Positions 1 to 12,760 of a DNA stretch of 42,432 nt are shown one piece after another. The DNA comes from Actinomycetes bacterium (GTDB lineage: Bacteria; Actinomycetota; Actinomycetes; S36-B12; UBA5976): assembly GCA_021814565.1 (NCBI GenBank), contig JAKAIC010000006.1, positions 1-42,432 of the forward strand. Reading direction: 5' to 3'. The notes below the pieces were generated by a model. It saw only the letters and a program-made list of their open reading frames with translations. It searched no databases and had not been told where the DNA came from. The position numbers and the translations under genes were made by a program. How positions within the stretch are numbered: the first letter of the stretch is position 1; every line of letters starts with the position of its first letter.

Positions 1-317
1 CGCGCATGCCGCGGCGGCACCGCGAAGCGCATGACGTCGACGAAGGTGGCGGCATAGCGGTTGGCGACGGCTCGCACCAGTGCCGCCATATGGGGCGGCA
101 ACACCGGCACCGGCGAAACCAGCGCCCGGATGTCCGCGGTGGCATGGCTGGCGTCGTCGTGGAGCGCGATCACGAAACCGGAGACCAGACGTCCGGAGAA
201 CATCACGCGCACCCGCACGCCCACGGCGATGGTGTCGGCCAACTCCGCCGGCACGCGGTAATCGAAGCTGCGATCGAGATGCGGCAGTGGCACATCCACG
301 GCGACAGCAGCGATCAT
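1..317 (-). CDS. priA: Primosomal protein N' (PriA), N-terminal part only
   Basis: The gene runs off the left edge, so only the first 105 residues are visible. They read MIAAVAVDVPLPHLDRSFDY followed by RVPAEL, VGVRVRVMFSGR and LVSGFVI, which is the 3'-DNA-end-binding N-terminal domain of PriA, the replication-restart protein that reloads the replisome at stalled forks. The ATG at 317 is forced: an in-frame TGA lies a short way upstream and no other start codon intervenes. No strong Shine-Dalgarno is seen. It follows metK on the same strand after an 87-bp gap, the metK-priA order common in actinobacteria. Whether the helicase motifs are degenerate, as in many actinobacterial PriA proteins, cannot be judged because that part is missing. 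Confidence 0.85.
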   Translation of the reverse strand, partial: MIAAVAVDVPLPHLDRSFDYRVPAELADTIAVGVRVRVMFSGRLVSGFVIALHDDASHATADIRALVSPVPVLPPHMAALVRAVANRYAATFVDVMRFAVPPRHA

Positions 318-404
318 GTGCGGAGTCTGCCGGAGTGCGCCGTCCGCTCACACCTCAGTGACGCCGGCACTCCCAAGCGGGCCGGCGCCCTGCTGTGGAT
401 TGGG

Positions 405-1664
405 TCAACCGCGGACGGCGCGTGCGAGCAGTTCTGCGCGATCGGTGCGTTCCCAGGTGAAGATGGAGAGCCCGGATTCCACCTGATCCGAAGCACCCGG
501 CTTGATGCGGTTGTAGGTGACGTCGGTGCGACCGAAGTGGCCGTAGGAGGCCGTGGGGCGGTAGCGCACCACCTCGGTGTTGAGCAGGTCGAGATCGCGG
601 ATGATGGCGGCGGGACGCAGATCGAAGACGGCCAGCACGGCATCCTGGATCTGGGCATCGGGCAGCACCCCGGTGCCGAAGGTCTCCACGAAGAGGCCCA
701 CCGGGTGGGCCTTGCCGATGGCGTAGGCCACCTGCACCTCACAGCGCGTGGCCAGGCCGGAGGCCACGACGTTCTTGGCCACCCAGCGCATGGCGTAGGC
801 CGCGGAGCGGTCGACCTTCGAAGGATCCTTACCGGAGAAGGCGCCACCACCGTGGCGGGCCATGCCTCCGTAGGTGTCGACGATGATCTTGCGACCGGTG
901 AGGCCGGCATCGCCCATGGGACCGCCGGTGACGAAGCGGCCGGTGGGGTTCACCAACAGCGTGGCCTCGGCGACGTCGAGGCCCTCGATCTCGGCGAGCA
1001 CCGGCTCCACCACGTACCTGCGGATGTCCGGGGCCAGCATGCCGTCGATGCTCGTGCCTTCGGCGTGCTGCGAGGACACCACGACGGTGTCGAGGCGAAC
1101 CGGACGATCGCCGTCGTACTCGATGGTGACCTGGGTCTTGCCGTCAGGACGCAGATAGGGCAGTTCGTGGGTCTTGCGCACACCGGTGAGCCGCTCCGCC
1201 AGGCGATGCGCGAGTTCGATGGGGAGAGGCATCATGGACGCGGTCTCGTTGGTGGCGTATCCGAACATGAGGCCCTGATCACCAGCACCCTGGGCATCGA
1301 GCGGATCATGGGAGGCCTCGGTGCGCGTCTCGAAGGCGGTGTTCACGCCCTGCGAAATGTCCTGGCTCTGCTTGCCGATGGAGACCTGAATGCCACAGGA
1401 CTCGCCGTCGAAGCCCTTGTTGGAGGAGTCGTAGCCGATGTCGAGCACCACCTGGCGCACGATCTGCATGACGTCGGCGAAACCGTCCGTTGTGACTTCG
1501 CCGGCCACGTGTACCTGGCCGGTGGTGAGCAGGGTCTCGACGGCAACCCGGCTGTGCGGATCCTGGGCCAGCAGATCGTCGAGGATGGCATCGGAGATCT
1601 GATCCGCCATCTTGTCGGGGTGACCCTCGGTCACGGATTCGGAGGTGAAGAGCCGGTTCGCCAC
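405..1664 (-). CDS. metK: S-adenosylmethionine synthetase
   Basis: MetK makes S-adenosylmethionine from methionine and ATP in the cytoplasm. The 419-residue protein has the full family pattern: GHPDK (14-18), the GAGDQG loop (126-131), GGGAFSGKD at about 272-280 followed by [10 protein letters not shown], and [10 protein letters not shown] near the C-terminus. The start is taken as GTG at 1664 ([11 protein letters not shown]), with AGGGAG placed 5 nt upstream. A longer open frame to 1748 exists, but its extra N-terminus does not resemble MetK. It lies 37 bp after coaBC and before priA, at the end of the long pyr-mihF-gmk-rpoZ-coaBC run. The length is normal and no key motif is missing. Confidence 0.97.
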   Translation of the reverse strand: MANRLFTSESVTEGHPDKMADQISDAILDDLLAQDPHSRVAVETLLTTGQVHVAGEVTTDGFADVMQIVRQVVLDIGYDSSNKGFDGESCGIQVSIGKQSQDISQGVNTAFETRTEASHDPLDAQGAGDQGLMFGYATNETASMMPLPIELAHRLAERLTGVRKTHELPYLRPDGKTQVTIEYDGDRPVRLDTVVVSSQHAEGTSIDGMLAPDIRRYVVEPVLAEIEGLDVAEATLLVNPTGRFVTGGPMGDAGLTGRKIIVDTYGGMARHGGGAFSGKDPSKVDRSAAYAMRWVAKNVVASGLATRCEVQVAYAIGKAHPVGLFVETFGTGVLPDAQIQDAVLAVFDLRPAAIIRDLDLLNTEVVRYRPTASYGHFGRTDVTYNRIKPGASDQVESGLSIFTWERTDRAELLARAVRG

Positions 1665-1701
1665 GATTACTCCCTGCCGTGCGGAGCGCGTGTCGCCCCG
1701 G

Positions 1702-2931
1702 TCACTGCGTGCGAATGAACTGTCCCCCGATGGCGTCCAGCACGGCATCCGCGACCGCCGCCTTGCTCATACTCTGGAACGCTTGCTGCGAACCATTCGC
1801 AGCAAGGATGGTGACGGTGTTGGTGGCGCTGCCGAAACCTTCCGCTCCGGAAACGTCGTTGACCACCAGCAGGTCACAACCCTTGGCCGCCAACTTGCGC
1901 TGTGCATGCTCCATGACCGAGCCCTCGCTGTCGCCGGTCTCGGCGGCGAATCCCACGATCACCTGACCCGGGCGACGGGACTCCACCAGCGCGCGCAGGA
2001 TGTCGCGATTCTCGCGCAGTTCGATGGCAGCCGGCGCCGTCCCTTTCTTGAGCTTGACCTCTGCAACCTGTGCCGGGGAGAAGTCCGCGACCGCGGCGGC
2101 CATGATGATGACGTCCGCAGACGAGGCGGCCCGATGCATGGCGTCATCCAGTTGGGCCGCGGTCGAGACCTCGACCAGGTCAACGCCGGCCGGGACCGGC
2201 AGGGACACATTGGCACTCACCAGGGTGACGCGTGCGCCGCGTCCGGCCGCCATGGCCGCGAGGGCATAACCCTGGCGGCCCGATGAGGAGTTGCCGATGA
2301 AACGCACGGCATCGATGGGTTCACGGGTTCCACCCGCGGACACCACCACCCGCCTGCCCTGGAAGTCGGCTGTCGTTCCCCGGCGACGGAGCGCCTGCAG
2401 CACCACTTCGGTGATCTCCGCCGGCTCGGGCAGGCGGCCCTTGCCGCTATCGGGCCCGGTGAGCCGACCCACGGCGGGCTCCAGCACGATCAGGCCGCGC
2501 TCGCGCAGAACCCGCACATTCGCTTGTGTGGCAACGTGTTCCCACATTTCGGTGTGCATGGCCGTGGCAATGACCACGGGTGCGCGGGTGGTGAGCAGGG
2601 TGGCACCGAGCAGGTCGTCGGCCCGGCCTTGCACGGTACGGGCCAGGAAGTCGGCAGTGGCAGGCACCACGACCACGGCGTCTGCCGAGCGCCCCAGCGA
2701 CACATGCGGGACGTCCTGCACATCGCCCCAGATATCGGTCGCGACAGCATTGCCGCTGAGGGCGGCGAAGGTGGCCTCGCCGACAAACCGCAAGGCAGCG
2801 AGGGTGGGGATGACAACCACGTCAGCGCCGGACTGCTTGAGCCGGCGGATGACCTCACAGGCTTTGTAGGCGGCAATGCCACCGGTGACGCCGACGATGA
2901 CGCGCGGAACGCGCGCCGCTTCCGGCGCCAT
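1702..2931 (-). CDS. coaBC: Bifunctional phosphopantothenoylcysteine decarboxylase / phosphopantothenate-cysteine ligase
   Basis: CoaBC (Dfp) carries out two successive steps of coenzyme A synthesis. The CoaC flavoprotein half (about 1-185) shows [11 protein letters not shown], the catalytic histidine in PHVSLG (H76) and the TAMHTEMW motif. The substrate flap reads [14 protein letters not shown], without the cysteine found in the E. coli flap; I believe this is usual in actinobacteria. The CoaB half (about 190-409) shows [28 protein letters not shown] and VVNDV. The ATG at 2931 is 5 bp after the rpoZ stop, so translation is probably coupled; there is no clear Shine-Dalgarno of its own. Confidence 0.96.
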   Translation of the reverse strand: MAPEAARVPRVIVGVTGGIAAYKACEVIRRLKQSGADVVVIPTLAALRFVGEATFAALSGNAVATDIWGDVQDVPHVSLGRSADAVVVVPATADFLARTVQGRADDLLGATLLTTRAPVVIATAMHTEMWEHVATQANVRVLRERGLIVLEPAVGRLTGPDSGKGRLPEPAEITEVVLQALRRRGTTADFQGRRVVVSAGGTREPIDAVRFIGNSSSGRQGYALAAMAAGRGARVTLVSANVSLPVPAGVDLVEVSTAAQLDDAMHRAASSADVIIMAAAVADFSPAQVAEVKLKKGTAPAAIELRENRDILRALVESRRPGQVIVGFAAETGDSEGSVMEHAQRKLAAKGCDLLVVNDVSGAEGFGSATNTVTILAANGSQQAFQSMSKAAVADAVLDAIGGQFIRTQ

Positions 2932-2936
2932 AGGGA

Positions 2937-3197
2937 TCAGGCTTGGTCGAGGTGCTTGATGGTCAGCAGGCCCTCATTGATCTCCCGCAGGGCAATCGAG
3001 AGTGGCTTCTCCTGCAGGTGCGTGTCAACCAGCGGGCCGACATTCTCGAGCAGGCCCTCACCGAGCTGTGCGTAGTAGGCGTTGATCTGACGGGCTCGGC
3101 GCGCGGCGTAGACGACGAGTTGGTACTTGCTCCCCGCAATCGAGAGCAGATCATCGATAGGCGGGTTGGTCATACCTTCGGGTCGGACGTTCGACAC
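2937..3197 (-). CDS. rpoZ: RNA polymerase omega subunit
   Basis: This 86-residue protein is the omega subunit, which binds the beta-prime subunit and helps RNA polymerase assemble. It shows the family core: PPIDDLL, then [20 protein letters not shown] (about 24-43), and the C-terminal stretch [10 protein letters not shown]. The GTG at 3197 is chosen because GAGG lies 8 nt upstream. An internal ATG (residue 9) has a purine-rich site too close to it. The gene sits 12 bp after gmk and 5 bp before coaBC, the usual gmk-rpoZ-coaBC order. Confidence 0.95.
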   Translation of the reverse strand: MSNVRPEGMTNPPIDDLLSIAGSKYQLVVYAARRARQINAYYAQLGEGLLENVGPLVDTHLQEKPLSIALREINEGLLTIKHLDQA

Positions 3198-3209
3198 GGG
3201 CGTACCTCA

Positions 3210-3788
3210 TCACTTGGTGCTGGCGGATTCCAACAAGTCTACCAATGCCTGACCGGCCCTGGAGACGTCGTCATTGACAATCGTGACATCGAACTCCGGT
3301 TCACAGGCCATTTCCTCACGGGCGGTGGCCAATCGGCGCTCGACCAGCTCCGGCGATTCGGTGCCCCGACCGGTGAGTCGGCGCACCAATTCCTCCCACG
3401 ATGGCGGCTTGATGAAGACCAGCCGGGCGTCGGGCAGGCGTCGTCGCACCTGCCGAGCACCCTGCAACTCGATTTCGAGCAGCACCGGTTGGCCGGCGGC
3501 AGCGTGGTCGAGCAGGGGCTGCAAGGGCGTCCCGTAGCGGTTCCCGGCGTACTCCGCCCATTCCAGGAAGGCGCCGTCACGCACCATGGCATCGAATTGC
3601 TCGCTGCCCAGATAGTGGTAGTTGACACCGTCACGCTCCCCTGGCCGGGGCGCACGCGTGGTGGCCGACACTGACAGCCAGGCCCGTGGCATGTGCTCGC
3701 GAGCCCAGGCGATGACGGTGCCCTTGCCCACGCCCGAAGGTCCGGCTACCACGATGATGGGCGCGTGCCGCAGCACGGCGTCGCTCAT
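3210..3788 (-). CDS. gmk: Guanylate kinase
   Basis: Gmk phosphorylates GMP to GDP with ATP. The 192-residue sequence has the P-loop GPSGVGKG (16-23), the GMP-binding stretch [35 protein letters not shown], and the lid region with RLTGRGTES. Length is normal. The ATG at 3788 overlaps the mihF stop by 4 nt (ATGA), so the two are probably translationally coupled. Confidence 0.97.
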   Translation of the reverse strand: MSDAVLRHAPIIVVAGPSGVGKGTVIAWAREHMPRAWLSVSATTRAPRPGERDGVNYHYLGSEQFDAMVRDGAFLEWAEYAGNRYGTPLQPLLDHAAAGQPVLLEIELQGARQVRRRLPDARLVFIKPPSWEELVRRLTGRGTESPELVERRLATAREEMACEPEFDVTIVNDDVSRAGQALVDLLESASTK

Positions 3789-4099
3789 AAACCCTCGAAA
3801 TGGTCGGCAATGGCGCGAATCTGCTGCACACCGAGACCCCGGACCCGGCGGTTGTCGGCGACGCCCACGGCCAGCATGATCTCGCGGGCACGCACCTTGC
3901 CGATGCCCGGCATCGACTCCAGCAGGGCCGTCACCTTCATGCGACCGATGGCGTCATCACCCTGGCCCTGCAGCATGACCTCGGTGATGGATGCCCCGGC
4001 GAATTTCAGGCGGTGGCGCACCAGTGCGCGCTGCTGGCGCGCCTCTGCCGCTTTGGCCAGCGCGGCAGCTCGCGCCTCAGACGTCTGGTTCGGCAACAT
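3785..4099 (-). CDS. mihF: Integration host factor, actinobacterial type (mIHF)
   Basis: A 104-residue protein of the actinobacterial mIHF/sIHF family, a nucleoid-associated DNA-binding protein unrelated in fold to E. coli IHF. A basic, alanine-rich N-terminal helix ([20 protein letters not shown]) precedes [20 protein letters not shown], which matches the family's helix-two-turns-helix DNA-binding core, and then [10 protein letters not shown]. The chosen ATG at 4099 shares one base with the pyrF stop (TGATG) and gives an N-terminus like mycobacterial mIHF (LPQLT...); an ATG four codons upstream is possible but lacks a Shine-Dalgarno. The pyrF-mihF-gmk placement is a strong lineage marker. 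Confidence 0.93.
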   Translation of the reverse strand: MLPNQTSEARAAALAKAAEARQQRALVRHRLKFAGASITEVMLQGQGDDAIGRMKVTALLESMPGIGKVRAREIMLAVGVADNRRVRGLGVQQIRAIADHFEGL

Positions 4100-4776
4100 C
4101 ACAGTTCCCATGCAATCGCCGCGGCCGCCCGTGCCGGGTCGGCAGCCGCCGTGATGGGCCGGCCGATGACAACGATATCGGCTCCTTGGGCGATCGCCTG
4201 TTGTGGAGTGGCGATGCGCTTCTGGTCGCCCACCTCGGCTCCCAGGGGGCGCACGCCGGGCGTGATGAGAACGATGTCCGCTGGCACCACAGCGCGGATG
4301 GCCGCCACCTCGAGCGGTGAGCAGACGATGGCACGAGCCCCGGCGGTCACCGCCAGAACCGCCAGCCGCACGGCCGCGTCCAGTGCGCTGTCCTGGATGC
4401 CGATGGAGCGCAGTGCCGGCTCGTCCATCGAGGTGAGCACTGTTACGGCGGTGATGCGCGTTCCCGGCAGCGCTGCTGCGGCAGCCGACACCATCGCCGC
4501 GCCCCCCAGTGCATGCACCGTCAGGTATTGCGGCGTGAAGCGCGCGACCGAACGCGCGGCACCGGCCACTGTGTTCGGGATGTCGTGCAGTTTGAGGTCG
4601 AGGAACAGATCGCAGCCGGTGCTGCGCACGGCCTGGATGGCCGCCTCGCCGTCGCGCAGATAGGTCTCCAAGCCCACCTTGAGCGTCGACACATGCGGAG
4701 CCACCGCCTCCGCCCAGCCCACGATGGTCTGCAAGTCGGGGCCATCGAGTGCGACGGCGATGGGTGCCTTGGCCAT
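4099..4776 (-). CDS. pyrF: Orotidine 5'-phosphate decarboxylase, group I type
   Basis: PyrF decarboxylates OMP to UMP, the last step of de novo UMP synthesis. The 225-residue protein carries TLKVG (catalytic-site Lys33) and the signature DLFLDLKLHDIPNTV (about 56-70, with Asp60, Lys62 and Asp65), plus TPGVRP and VIGRPIT near the phosphate site. This is the short group I form. As I recall, Mycobacterium and Streptomyces pyr operons usually carry a longer group II PyrF with a DAKRGDIG signature, so this is unusual for the context. The ATG at 4776 has AGGAGAG 4 nt upstream and begins 25 bp after pyrD. Confidence 0.95.
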   Translation of the reverse strand: MAKAPIAVALDGPDLQTIVGWAEAVAPHVSTLKVGLETYLRDGEAAIQAVRSTGCDLFLDLKLHDIPNTVAGAARSVARFTPQYLTVHALGGAAMVSAAAAALPGTRITAVTVLTSMDEPALRSIGIQDSALDAAVRLAVLAVTAGARAIVCSPLEVAAIRAVVPADIVLITPGVRPLGAEVGDQKRIATPQQAIAQGADIVVIGRPITAAADPARAAAAIAWEL

Positions 4777-4801
4777 GCTGCTCTCCTCTGTTGTGTGCGA
4801 G

Positions 4802-5746
4802 TCACGCCTGATGCGCGATGCCGATGACATCGCGCAGCCTGCTGAAGCCCCGTGACGCGAGTTCGTCACGCAACTCGTTCTGGATACGCAGCGGCGCCGA
4901 CGGGTCGTTGAAGATGGCGGTGCCCACACTCACCGCGGACGCCCCGGCGGCAAGGAATTCCAGTGCGTCTCGGCCACTGCGGATGCCACCCATGCCCAGG
5001 ATCGGCACCTGCGGCAGGGCCGCGTGCACCTGGTAGACCGCACGCACTGCGACCGGACGAATGGCCGGGCCTGACAGGCCGCCGGTGCGGCCACCGAGTT
5101 GCGGGCGCAGCGTGACGGGATCGATGACCATGCCCAGCAGGGTGTTGATCATGGCCAGCCCGTCGGCACCGGCGTCGATGACCGAATGTGCGATCTCGAC
5201 GATGTCCGTCACGTCGGGTGAGAGCTTGGCAAGGAGAGGCAGCCCGGGCTGCGCATGCTTCCTGACTTCTGCCACCACCTCCGCTGCGCTGCCGGGGTTG
5301 CAGGCGAAGACCAGGCCACGATTGGCGACGTTGGGACAGGAGATGTTGATCTCGAGGCCGGCCACACCTTCGACTCCGCGCAGGCGACGGGCCAGCCGAC
5401 CGAACTCCAGCACGTTGTTGCCGGCAATCGAAACTATCGTCCGCGCGCCCCGCTTGCGCAGCCAGGCCAGGTCGTGCTCGATGAAGGATTCGATGCCGGA
5501 CCCTTGGAGTCCGATGGAATTGATCATGCCGCTCGGCGTTTCCGCCATGCGAGGCGTGGCACGGCCGGAGCGGGGCTCCATCATGATGCTCTTGGTGACG
5601 ATGGCGCCGATGCTGGTGATGTCGAAATAGCTGTCGAGCTCGCGACCGTAACCGGCGCAGCCACTGGCTGTGAGCACCGGTGCCGGCAGTTGCAGTTTGC
5701 CGAGTGCGGTGGAGAGATCCACCTGCACGTGCTGGATATTCGTCAT
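4802..5746 (-). CDS. pyrD: Dihydroorotate dehydrogenase, class 1B catalytic subunit
   Basis: This FMN enzyme oxidises dihydroorotate to orotate. At 314 residues it lacks the N-terminal membrane extension of class 2 enzymes. It has cysteine as catalytic base in NISCPNV (Cys137), where class 2 enzymes use serine. Other matches are INSIGLQG, LLAKLSPDV, GGRTGGLSGPAI and the FMN phosphate region GMGGIRSGRDALEFLAAGA. Class 1B enzymes pass electrons to NAD through PyrK, which is encoded 1 bp upstream. The ATG at 5746 has AGGTGG 8 nt upstream. A longer open frame to 5881 is mostly antisense-like sequence inside pyrK and was not used. Confidence 0.95.
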   Translation of the reverse strand: MTNIQHVQVDLSTALGKLQLPAPVLTASGCAGYGRELDSYFDITSIGAIVTKSIMMEPRSGRATPRMAETPSGMINSIGLQGSGIESFIEHDLAWLRKRGARTIVSIAGNNVLEFGRLARRLRGVEGVAGLEINISCPNVANRGLVFACNPGSAAEVVAEVRKHAQPGLPLLAKLSPDVTDIVEIAHSVIDAGADGLAMINTLLGMVIDPVTLRPQLGGRTGGLSGPAIRPVAVRAVYQVHAALPQVPILGMGGIRSGRDALEFLAAGASAVSVGTAIFNDPSAPLRIQNELRDELASRGFSRLRDVIGIAHQA

Positions 5747-5747
5747 T

Positions 5748-6595
5748 TCAGTGCCCACCTGCCGGGGGCGCACCCACTGCGTCCGCTGGCACGCTGCCGA
5801 TGGCGTCCCAACGCACGCGATCACCACGGAACACCGGGCCCTCGGTACAGGCCCGCACCATGCGGGTGCGGCCGTCGTCACCGATGACCGGCAGCACGCA
5901 GGTCATGCAGACGCCGACGCCGCAGGCCATGGATTCCTCCACGGCACACTGCGCGATGGCACCCGTCGAGGCCGCAACGAGGGATACCGCCTGCAGCATG
6001 CCCATGGGCCCGCAGGCGTAGACCACGGCCGAATCCGCCCGTTGCATGACCTCGGGGAGGACGTCACTCACCCGACCACGCACACCCAGGGAACCGTCGT
6101 CGGTGGTGATGACGATGGAATCGGAGATGCGCTTGAGGTCCAGCACTCCATACAACTTCGATTCCGTGGAGGCACCGAGCACGACATCGACCCGGCAGCC
6201 GCGGGAACGCAACTCCTCTGCCAGCGTGATCATGGGTGCTGCACCGTAACCGCCGGCGACCAGTACGCAGGGCACCCGCTCCTTGGGCAACTGGAAGGGC
6301 TTGCCGAGGGGAGCCACCATGTCGACCAAGACACCCTCATGCTGGCTGGTGAGCCACCTGGTGCCGGCTCCCTTCGCTGACACGATGAGTTCGATGGTGG
6401 TGCCCACATTGGCTTTGCTGCTCACGCGATGAATGGAGAAGGCACGCCGAAGCAGCATGGCGGAGTCCGGCCCGCCCACGGCTACAGCAGCGAAGTGGCC
6501 GGGCTTGACCATGCCGATGTCCGCCGAAGTGACGAACACCAGGTGCCGGTACTCCCCCACCGCGCGATTGCCCGCCAGCCGGGCACGGAACTGTG

Positions 6596-6599
<4 letters not shown>
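5748..6599 (-). CDS. pyrK: Dihydroorotate dehydrogenase electron-transfer subunit (FAD, 2Fe-2S)
   Basis: PyrK forms a complex with class 1B PyrD and moves electrons from its FMN to NAD. The 283-residue protein is laid out like ferredoxin-NADP reductases. The FAD site has RRAFSI (51-56), followed by VAPLGKPF and [11 protein letters not shown]. The NAD domain ends in YACGPMGML. The C-terminal [2Fe-2S] loop has cysteines 226, 231, 234 and 251 ([13 protein letters not shown] and later RACTEGPVF). It overlaps the carB stop by 4 nt (ATGA) and ends 1 bp before pyrD, so both subunits are probably made in step. Confidence 0.95.
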
Positions 6600-9879
<3,280 letters not shown>

Positions 9880-9880
<1 letters not shown>

Positions 9881-10998
9881 CAGCGACCAACTCCCGACAT
9901 ACTCGTGACGAATTCGTCGAAGAGTCCGACGGCATCGTGCGGACCGGCCGCTGCCTCGGGGTGGTACTGCACGCTGAAGGCACGGGCGTCGAGCGCACGC
10001 AGCCCCTCGACCACCTGGTCATTGAGGCAGACATGCGAAACCTCAACGCGGCCGAAGGGCGTCTCGCTCACGCGGTCCAGCGGGGCATCCACCGCGAAGC
10101 CGTGATTGTGCGCGGTGATGGCGACGCGCCCGCTGCGCCGATCCTGCACCGGCTGGTTCACACCGCGATGGCCGTACTTGAGCTTGTAGGTGTCGAAGCC
10201 GAGGGCGCGCCCGAGAATCTGGTTGCCGAAGCAGATGCCGAAGAACGGGCGATCAGCCGCGAGCACGGCGCGTGCCAACTCGGTGGCATGGGCCGCAGTC
10301 GAGGGATCGCCGGGTCCATTGCTGAAGAACACTCCATCGACACCACGCTCGAGCAGTTCCTCAGCGCTGGCGGAGGCAGGCAGCACATGGGTTTCGATGC
10401 CACGCTCGGCCATACGGTGGGGCGTCATGCGCTTGATGCCGAGGTCCAGGGCCGCGACGGTGAGCCGATGCTCAGCGATTGCCGGCACCACGTACGCGGC
10501 CCGGGTGGTGACATCGTCCACGTAACTGGCGCCCACCATCGCAGGCGAGGCCAGCACCTGTGCCACCAGTGCGTCAACATCCGACAGCACGGCATCGCCG
10601 GTGAAGAGTCCGACACGCATGGCACCGCGCTCGCGGAGATGGCGGGTGATGGCACGGGTATCCACGCCCGCGACGCCGACAACGCCCTGTGCCCGCAGTT
10701 CAGCATCGAGCGATCGCTGCGAACGCCAGTTGGAGGCGATGGGCGAAGGATTGCGCACCACGAAGCCGTTGACCCAGATGCGATCCGATTCCGGATCCGC
10801 ATCGTTCATGCCGGTGTTGCCGATGTGCGGTGCCGTCATGACGACGATCTGCCCGCGATAGGAGGGATCGGTCAGCGTCTCCTGGTAGCCGGTCATACCG
10901 GTGTTGAAGACGGCCTCGCCGAAGGCGCTACCGTCGGCACCGAAGGCGCTACCGCGGAATACGCGGCCGTCCTCGAGGACGAACAGAGCGGGATTCAC
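9880..10998 (-). CDS. carA: Carbamoyl-phosphate synthase small (glutaminase) subunit
   Basis: CarA hydrolyses glutamine and passes ammonia to CarB. The 372-residue protein has the N-terminal CPSase small-chain domain ([17 protein letters not shown]) and a C-terminal class I glutamine amidotransferase domain. The nucleophile is Cys256 in [10 protein letters not shown] and the His/Glu pair is His346 and Glu348 in QYHPEA. The start is GTG at 10998, which overlaps the stop of the upstream PH-like gene by 4 nt (GTGA). Confidence 0.97.
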
Positions 10999-11477
10999 GA
11001 TGCAACCTCCTGCGAAAGTGCCGACAGCGCGGCGAGATGTTCAGCGGTGTCGGGGAAGCGCATGCCGATGTCGATGCTCTCCTGACCCAGCCGGAAACTG
11101 ATGACGATGATGCCGCCATCCTCGAAAGCACGACCAGCGATGCCCTTGTCCGCCCGCACACCGATCACCTCAGTGCGCGGGATGGAAAAGGAGCGCTCGT
11201 TCTCGCGCTCGAGGTCGATGGCATGGGCGGTGAGGCGCAGGCGCACCAGTGATCGCGCGCCCAGCGAGTGCGCATCAATGCGGTCAAGCCACCGACCTGC
11301 ACGCGTGGCGCCCAGGTAGATGCCGGACCACGGTCCGGCGACGGTCGGCTCAGACGATTGCGGCTGCGGCAAGGGCAGCTCGCGTTGTGAGGCAACGCGC
11401 GCCTGCCAGCCTCGGTACATGCCCCAGTAGGTGAGCGCGATGACGGCGATGATGCCGAGGACCAGTGCCATTCTCAT
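10995..11477 (-). CDS. PH-like domain membrane-anchored protein of the pyr operon, function unknown
   Basis: A 160-residue protein without an assigned activity. It has one N-terminal membrane segment (about 4-20, ALVLGIIAVIALTYWGM), a Pro/Gln-rich linker (about 32-48), then a beta-rich domain with WSGIYLGATRAGRWLDRI, LTAHAIDLER and FSIPRTEVIGVRAD, which I read as a PH-like fold. A protein of similar size and layout sits between pyrC and carA in Mycobacterium and Streptomyces. It overlaps pyrC by 4 nt (ATGA) and carA by 4 nt (GTGA), so it is translated in step with the pathway enzymes. Two adjacent ATG codons (11477 and 11471) could serve as start; the first gives the overlap. Confidence 0.85.
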   Translation of the reverse strand: MRMALVLGIIAVIALTYWGMYRGWQARVASQRELPLPQPQSSEPTVAGPWSGIYLGATRAGRWLDRIDAHSLGARSLVRLRLTAHAIDLERENERSFSIPRTEVIGVRADKGIAGRAFEDGGIIVISFRLGQESIDIGMRFPDTAEHLAALSALSQEVAS

Positions 11478-12760
11478 AGTGCCAGGGCTCCATTCAGCAC
11501 GGTGGCGGTACCACGGAGGAAGGTGGCGACCACACGGCCACGCATGGTGCGCGCGGCATAGGGCGTATTGCGCGAACGCGAGGCCAGCGCCGCCGGGTCG
11601 ACCAGCCACGCGGCCCCGGGGTCGACGACGCAGAGGTTCGCGTACTCCCCCGCGGCTAGGGGATTGCCATGATCGGTCACTCGGCCGATACGGGCCGGAT
11701 TGGTGGACATGCGCTCGGCCACCTGACGCCAGGTCAGGCGCCCGCTGTCAATCATGGTCTCGATGACGACGGACAGCGCGGTCTCCAGACCCAACATGCC
11801 CATGGCGGCCGCGGCCCACTCGCAGTCCTTGTCCTCGGTTGGATGGGGTGCGTGATCGGTGGCGACGATGTCGATGGTGCCATCGGCCAGGCCGGCGCGT
11901 ACCGCCTCCACATCGGCTGCCGTGCGCAAGGGCGGATTGACCTTGTAGACCGGGTCGTAGGTGGCCGCCAGCTCGTCAGTGAGTAGCAGGTGATGCGGCG
12001 TCACCTCGGCCGTGACGTTGATGCCGCGCGACTTGGCCCAACGGATGATGTCGACCGAACCCTCGGTGGAGAGGTGGCAGAGGTGGAGGCGCGATCCCAC
12101 GTGCTCGGCCAGCAGTACGTCGCGCGCAATGATGGCCTCCTCCGCCACCGCAGGCCAACCGGCCAGACCCAGACGCGCGCTGACCACGCCTTCGTTCATC
12201 TGCGCGCCCTCGGTGAGGCGTGGCTCCTGCGCATGCTGGGCCACGACGCCGTCGAAGGCCTTCACATATTCGAGGGCACGGCGCATGAGCAAAGGATCGG
12301 AGACGCACTTGCCGTCATCTGAGAAGACGCGCACCTGTGCCGCGGAATCGGCCATGGCACCAAGCTCAGCCAGACGTTCGCCCTTGAGACCCACGGTCAC
12401 GGCGCCCACCGGGCGCACGTCAACATAGCCCGCCGCATGTCCGAGCCGCAGCACCTGCTCCACTACGCCGGCAGTGTCGGCCACCGGGTCGGTGTTGGCC
12501 ATGGCATGCACCGCGGTGTAGCCGCCCAGAGCGGCCGCACGGGTGCCGGTGAGGATGGTCTCGGCATCCTCACGGCCCGGCTCGCGCAGATGCGTGTGCA
12601 GATCTACCAGACCGGGGAGCAGCACCTCGCCGCTGAACTGGTGGACGAGATCACCGACACCGGTACCGACCGGCACCAGCGCGGCGATGCGATCGCCGTC
12701 GAGCACCACGTCAACGGCTTGCTCGCCGTAGGGCGCAACATTGCGCAGGACCGTCTTCAT
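11474..12760 (-). CDS. pyrC: Dihydroorotase
   Basis: PyrC closes carbamoyl-aspartate to dihydroorotate. The 428-residue protein is a zinc amidohydrolase: DLHTHLREPG holds metal-binding His55 and His57, FSDDGK carries the bridging aspartate used by the long (class I) dihydroorotases in place of carboxylated lysine, HAQE and LHLCHLST supply further histidines, and ATDHAPH the catalytic aspartate. The ATG at 12760 shares one base with the pyrB stop (TGATG). Confidence 0.97.
   Translation of the reverse strand: MKTVLRNVAPYGEQAVDVVLDGDRIAALVPVGTGVGDLVHQFSGEVLLPGLVDLHTHLREPGREDAETILTGTRAAALGGYTAVHAMANTDPVADTAGVVEQVLRLGHAAGYVDVRPVGAVTVGLKGERLAELGAMADSAAQVRVFSDDGKCVSDPLLMRRALEYVKAFDGVVAQHAQEPRLTEGAQMNEGVVSARLGLAGWPAVAEEAIIARDVLLAEHVGSRLHLCHLSTEGSVDIIRWAKSRGINVTAEVTPHHLLLTDELAATYDPVYKVNPPLRTAADVEAVRAGLADGTIDIVATDHAPHPTEDKDCEWAAAAMGMLGLETALSVVIETMIDSGRLTWRQVAERMSTNPARIGRVTDHGNPLAAGEYANLCVVDPGAAWLVDPAALASRSRNTPYAARTMRGRVVATFLRGTATVLNGALAL

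Noticed and set aside
362-387. 7-bp hairpin CGCCGGC/GCCGGCG between metK and priA as a terminator
   Set aside because: The loop is 12 nt, the stem is short, and no T run follows. In sequence this rich in G+C such pairs arise by chance.
1702-2931. Missing flap cysteine in CoaBC as a sign of an inactive CoaC domain
   Set aside because: The [14 protein letters not shown] form appears to be the usual actinobacterial flap, and all other catalytic motifs are intact.
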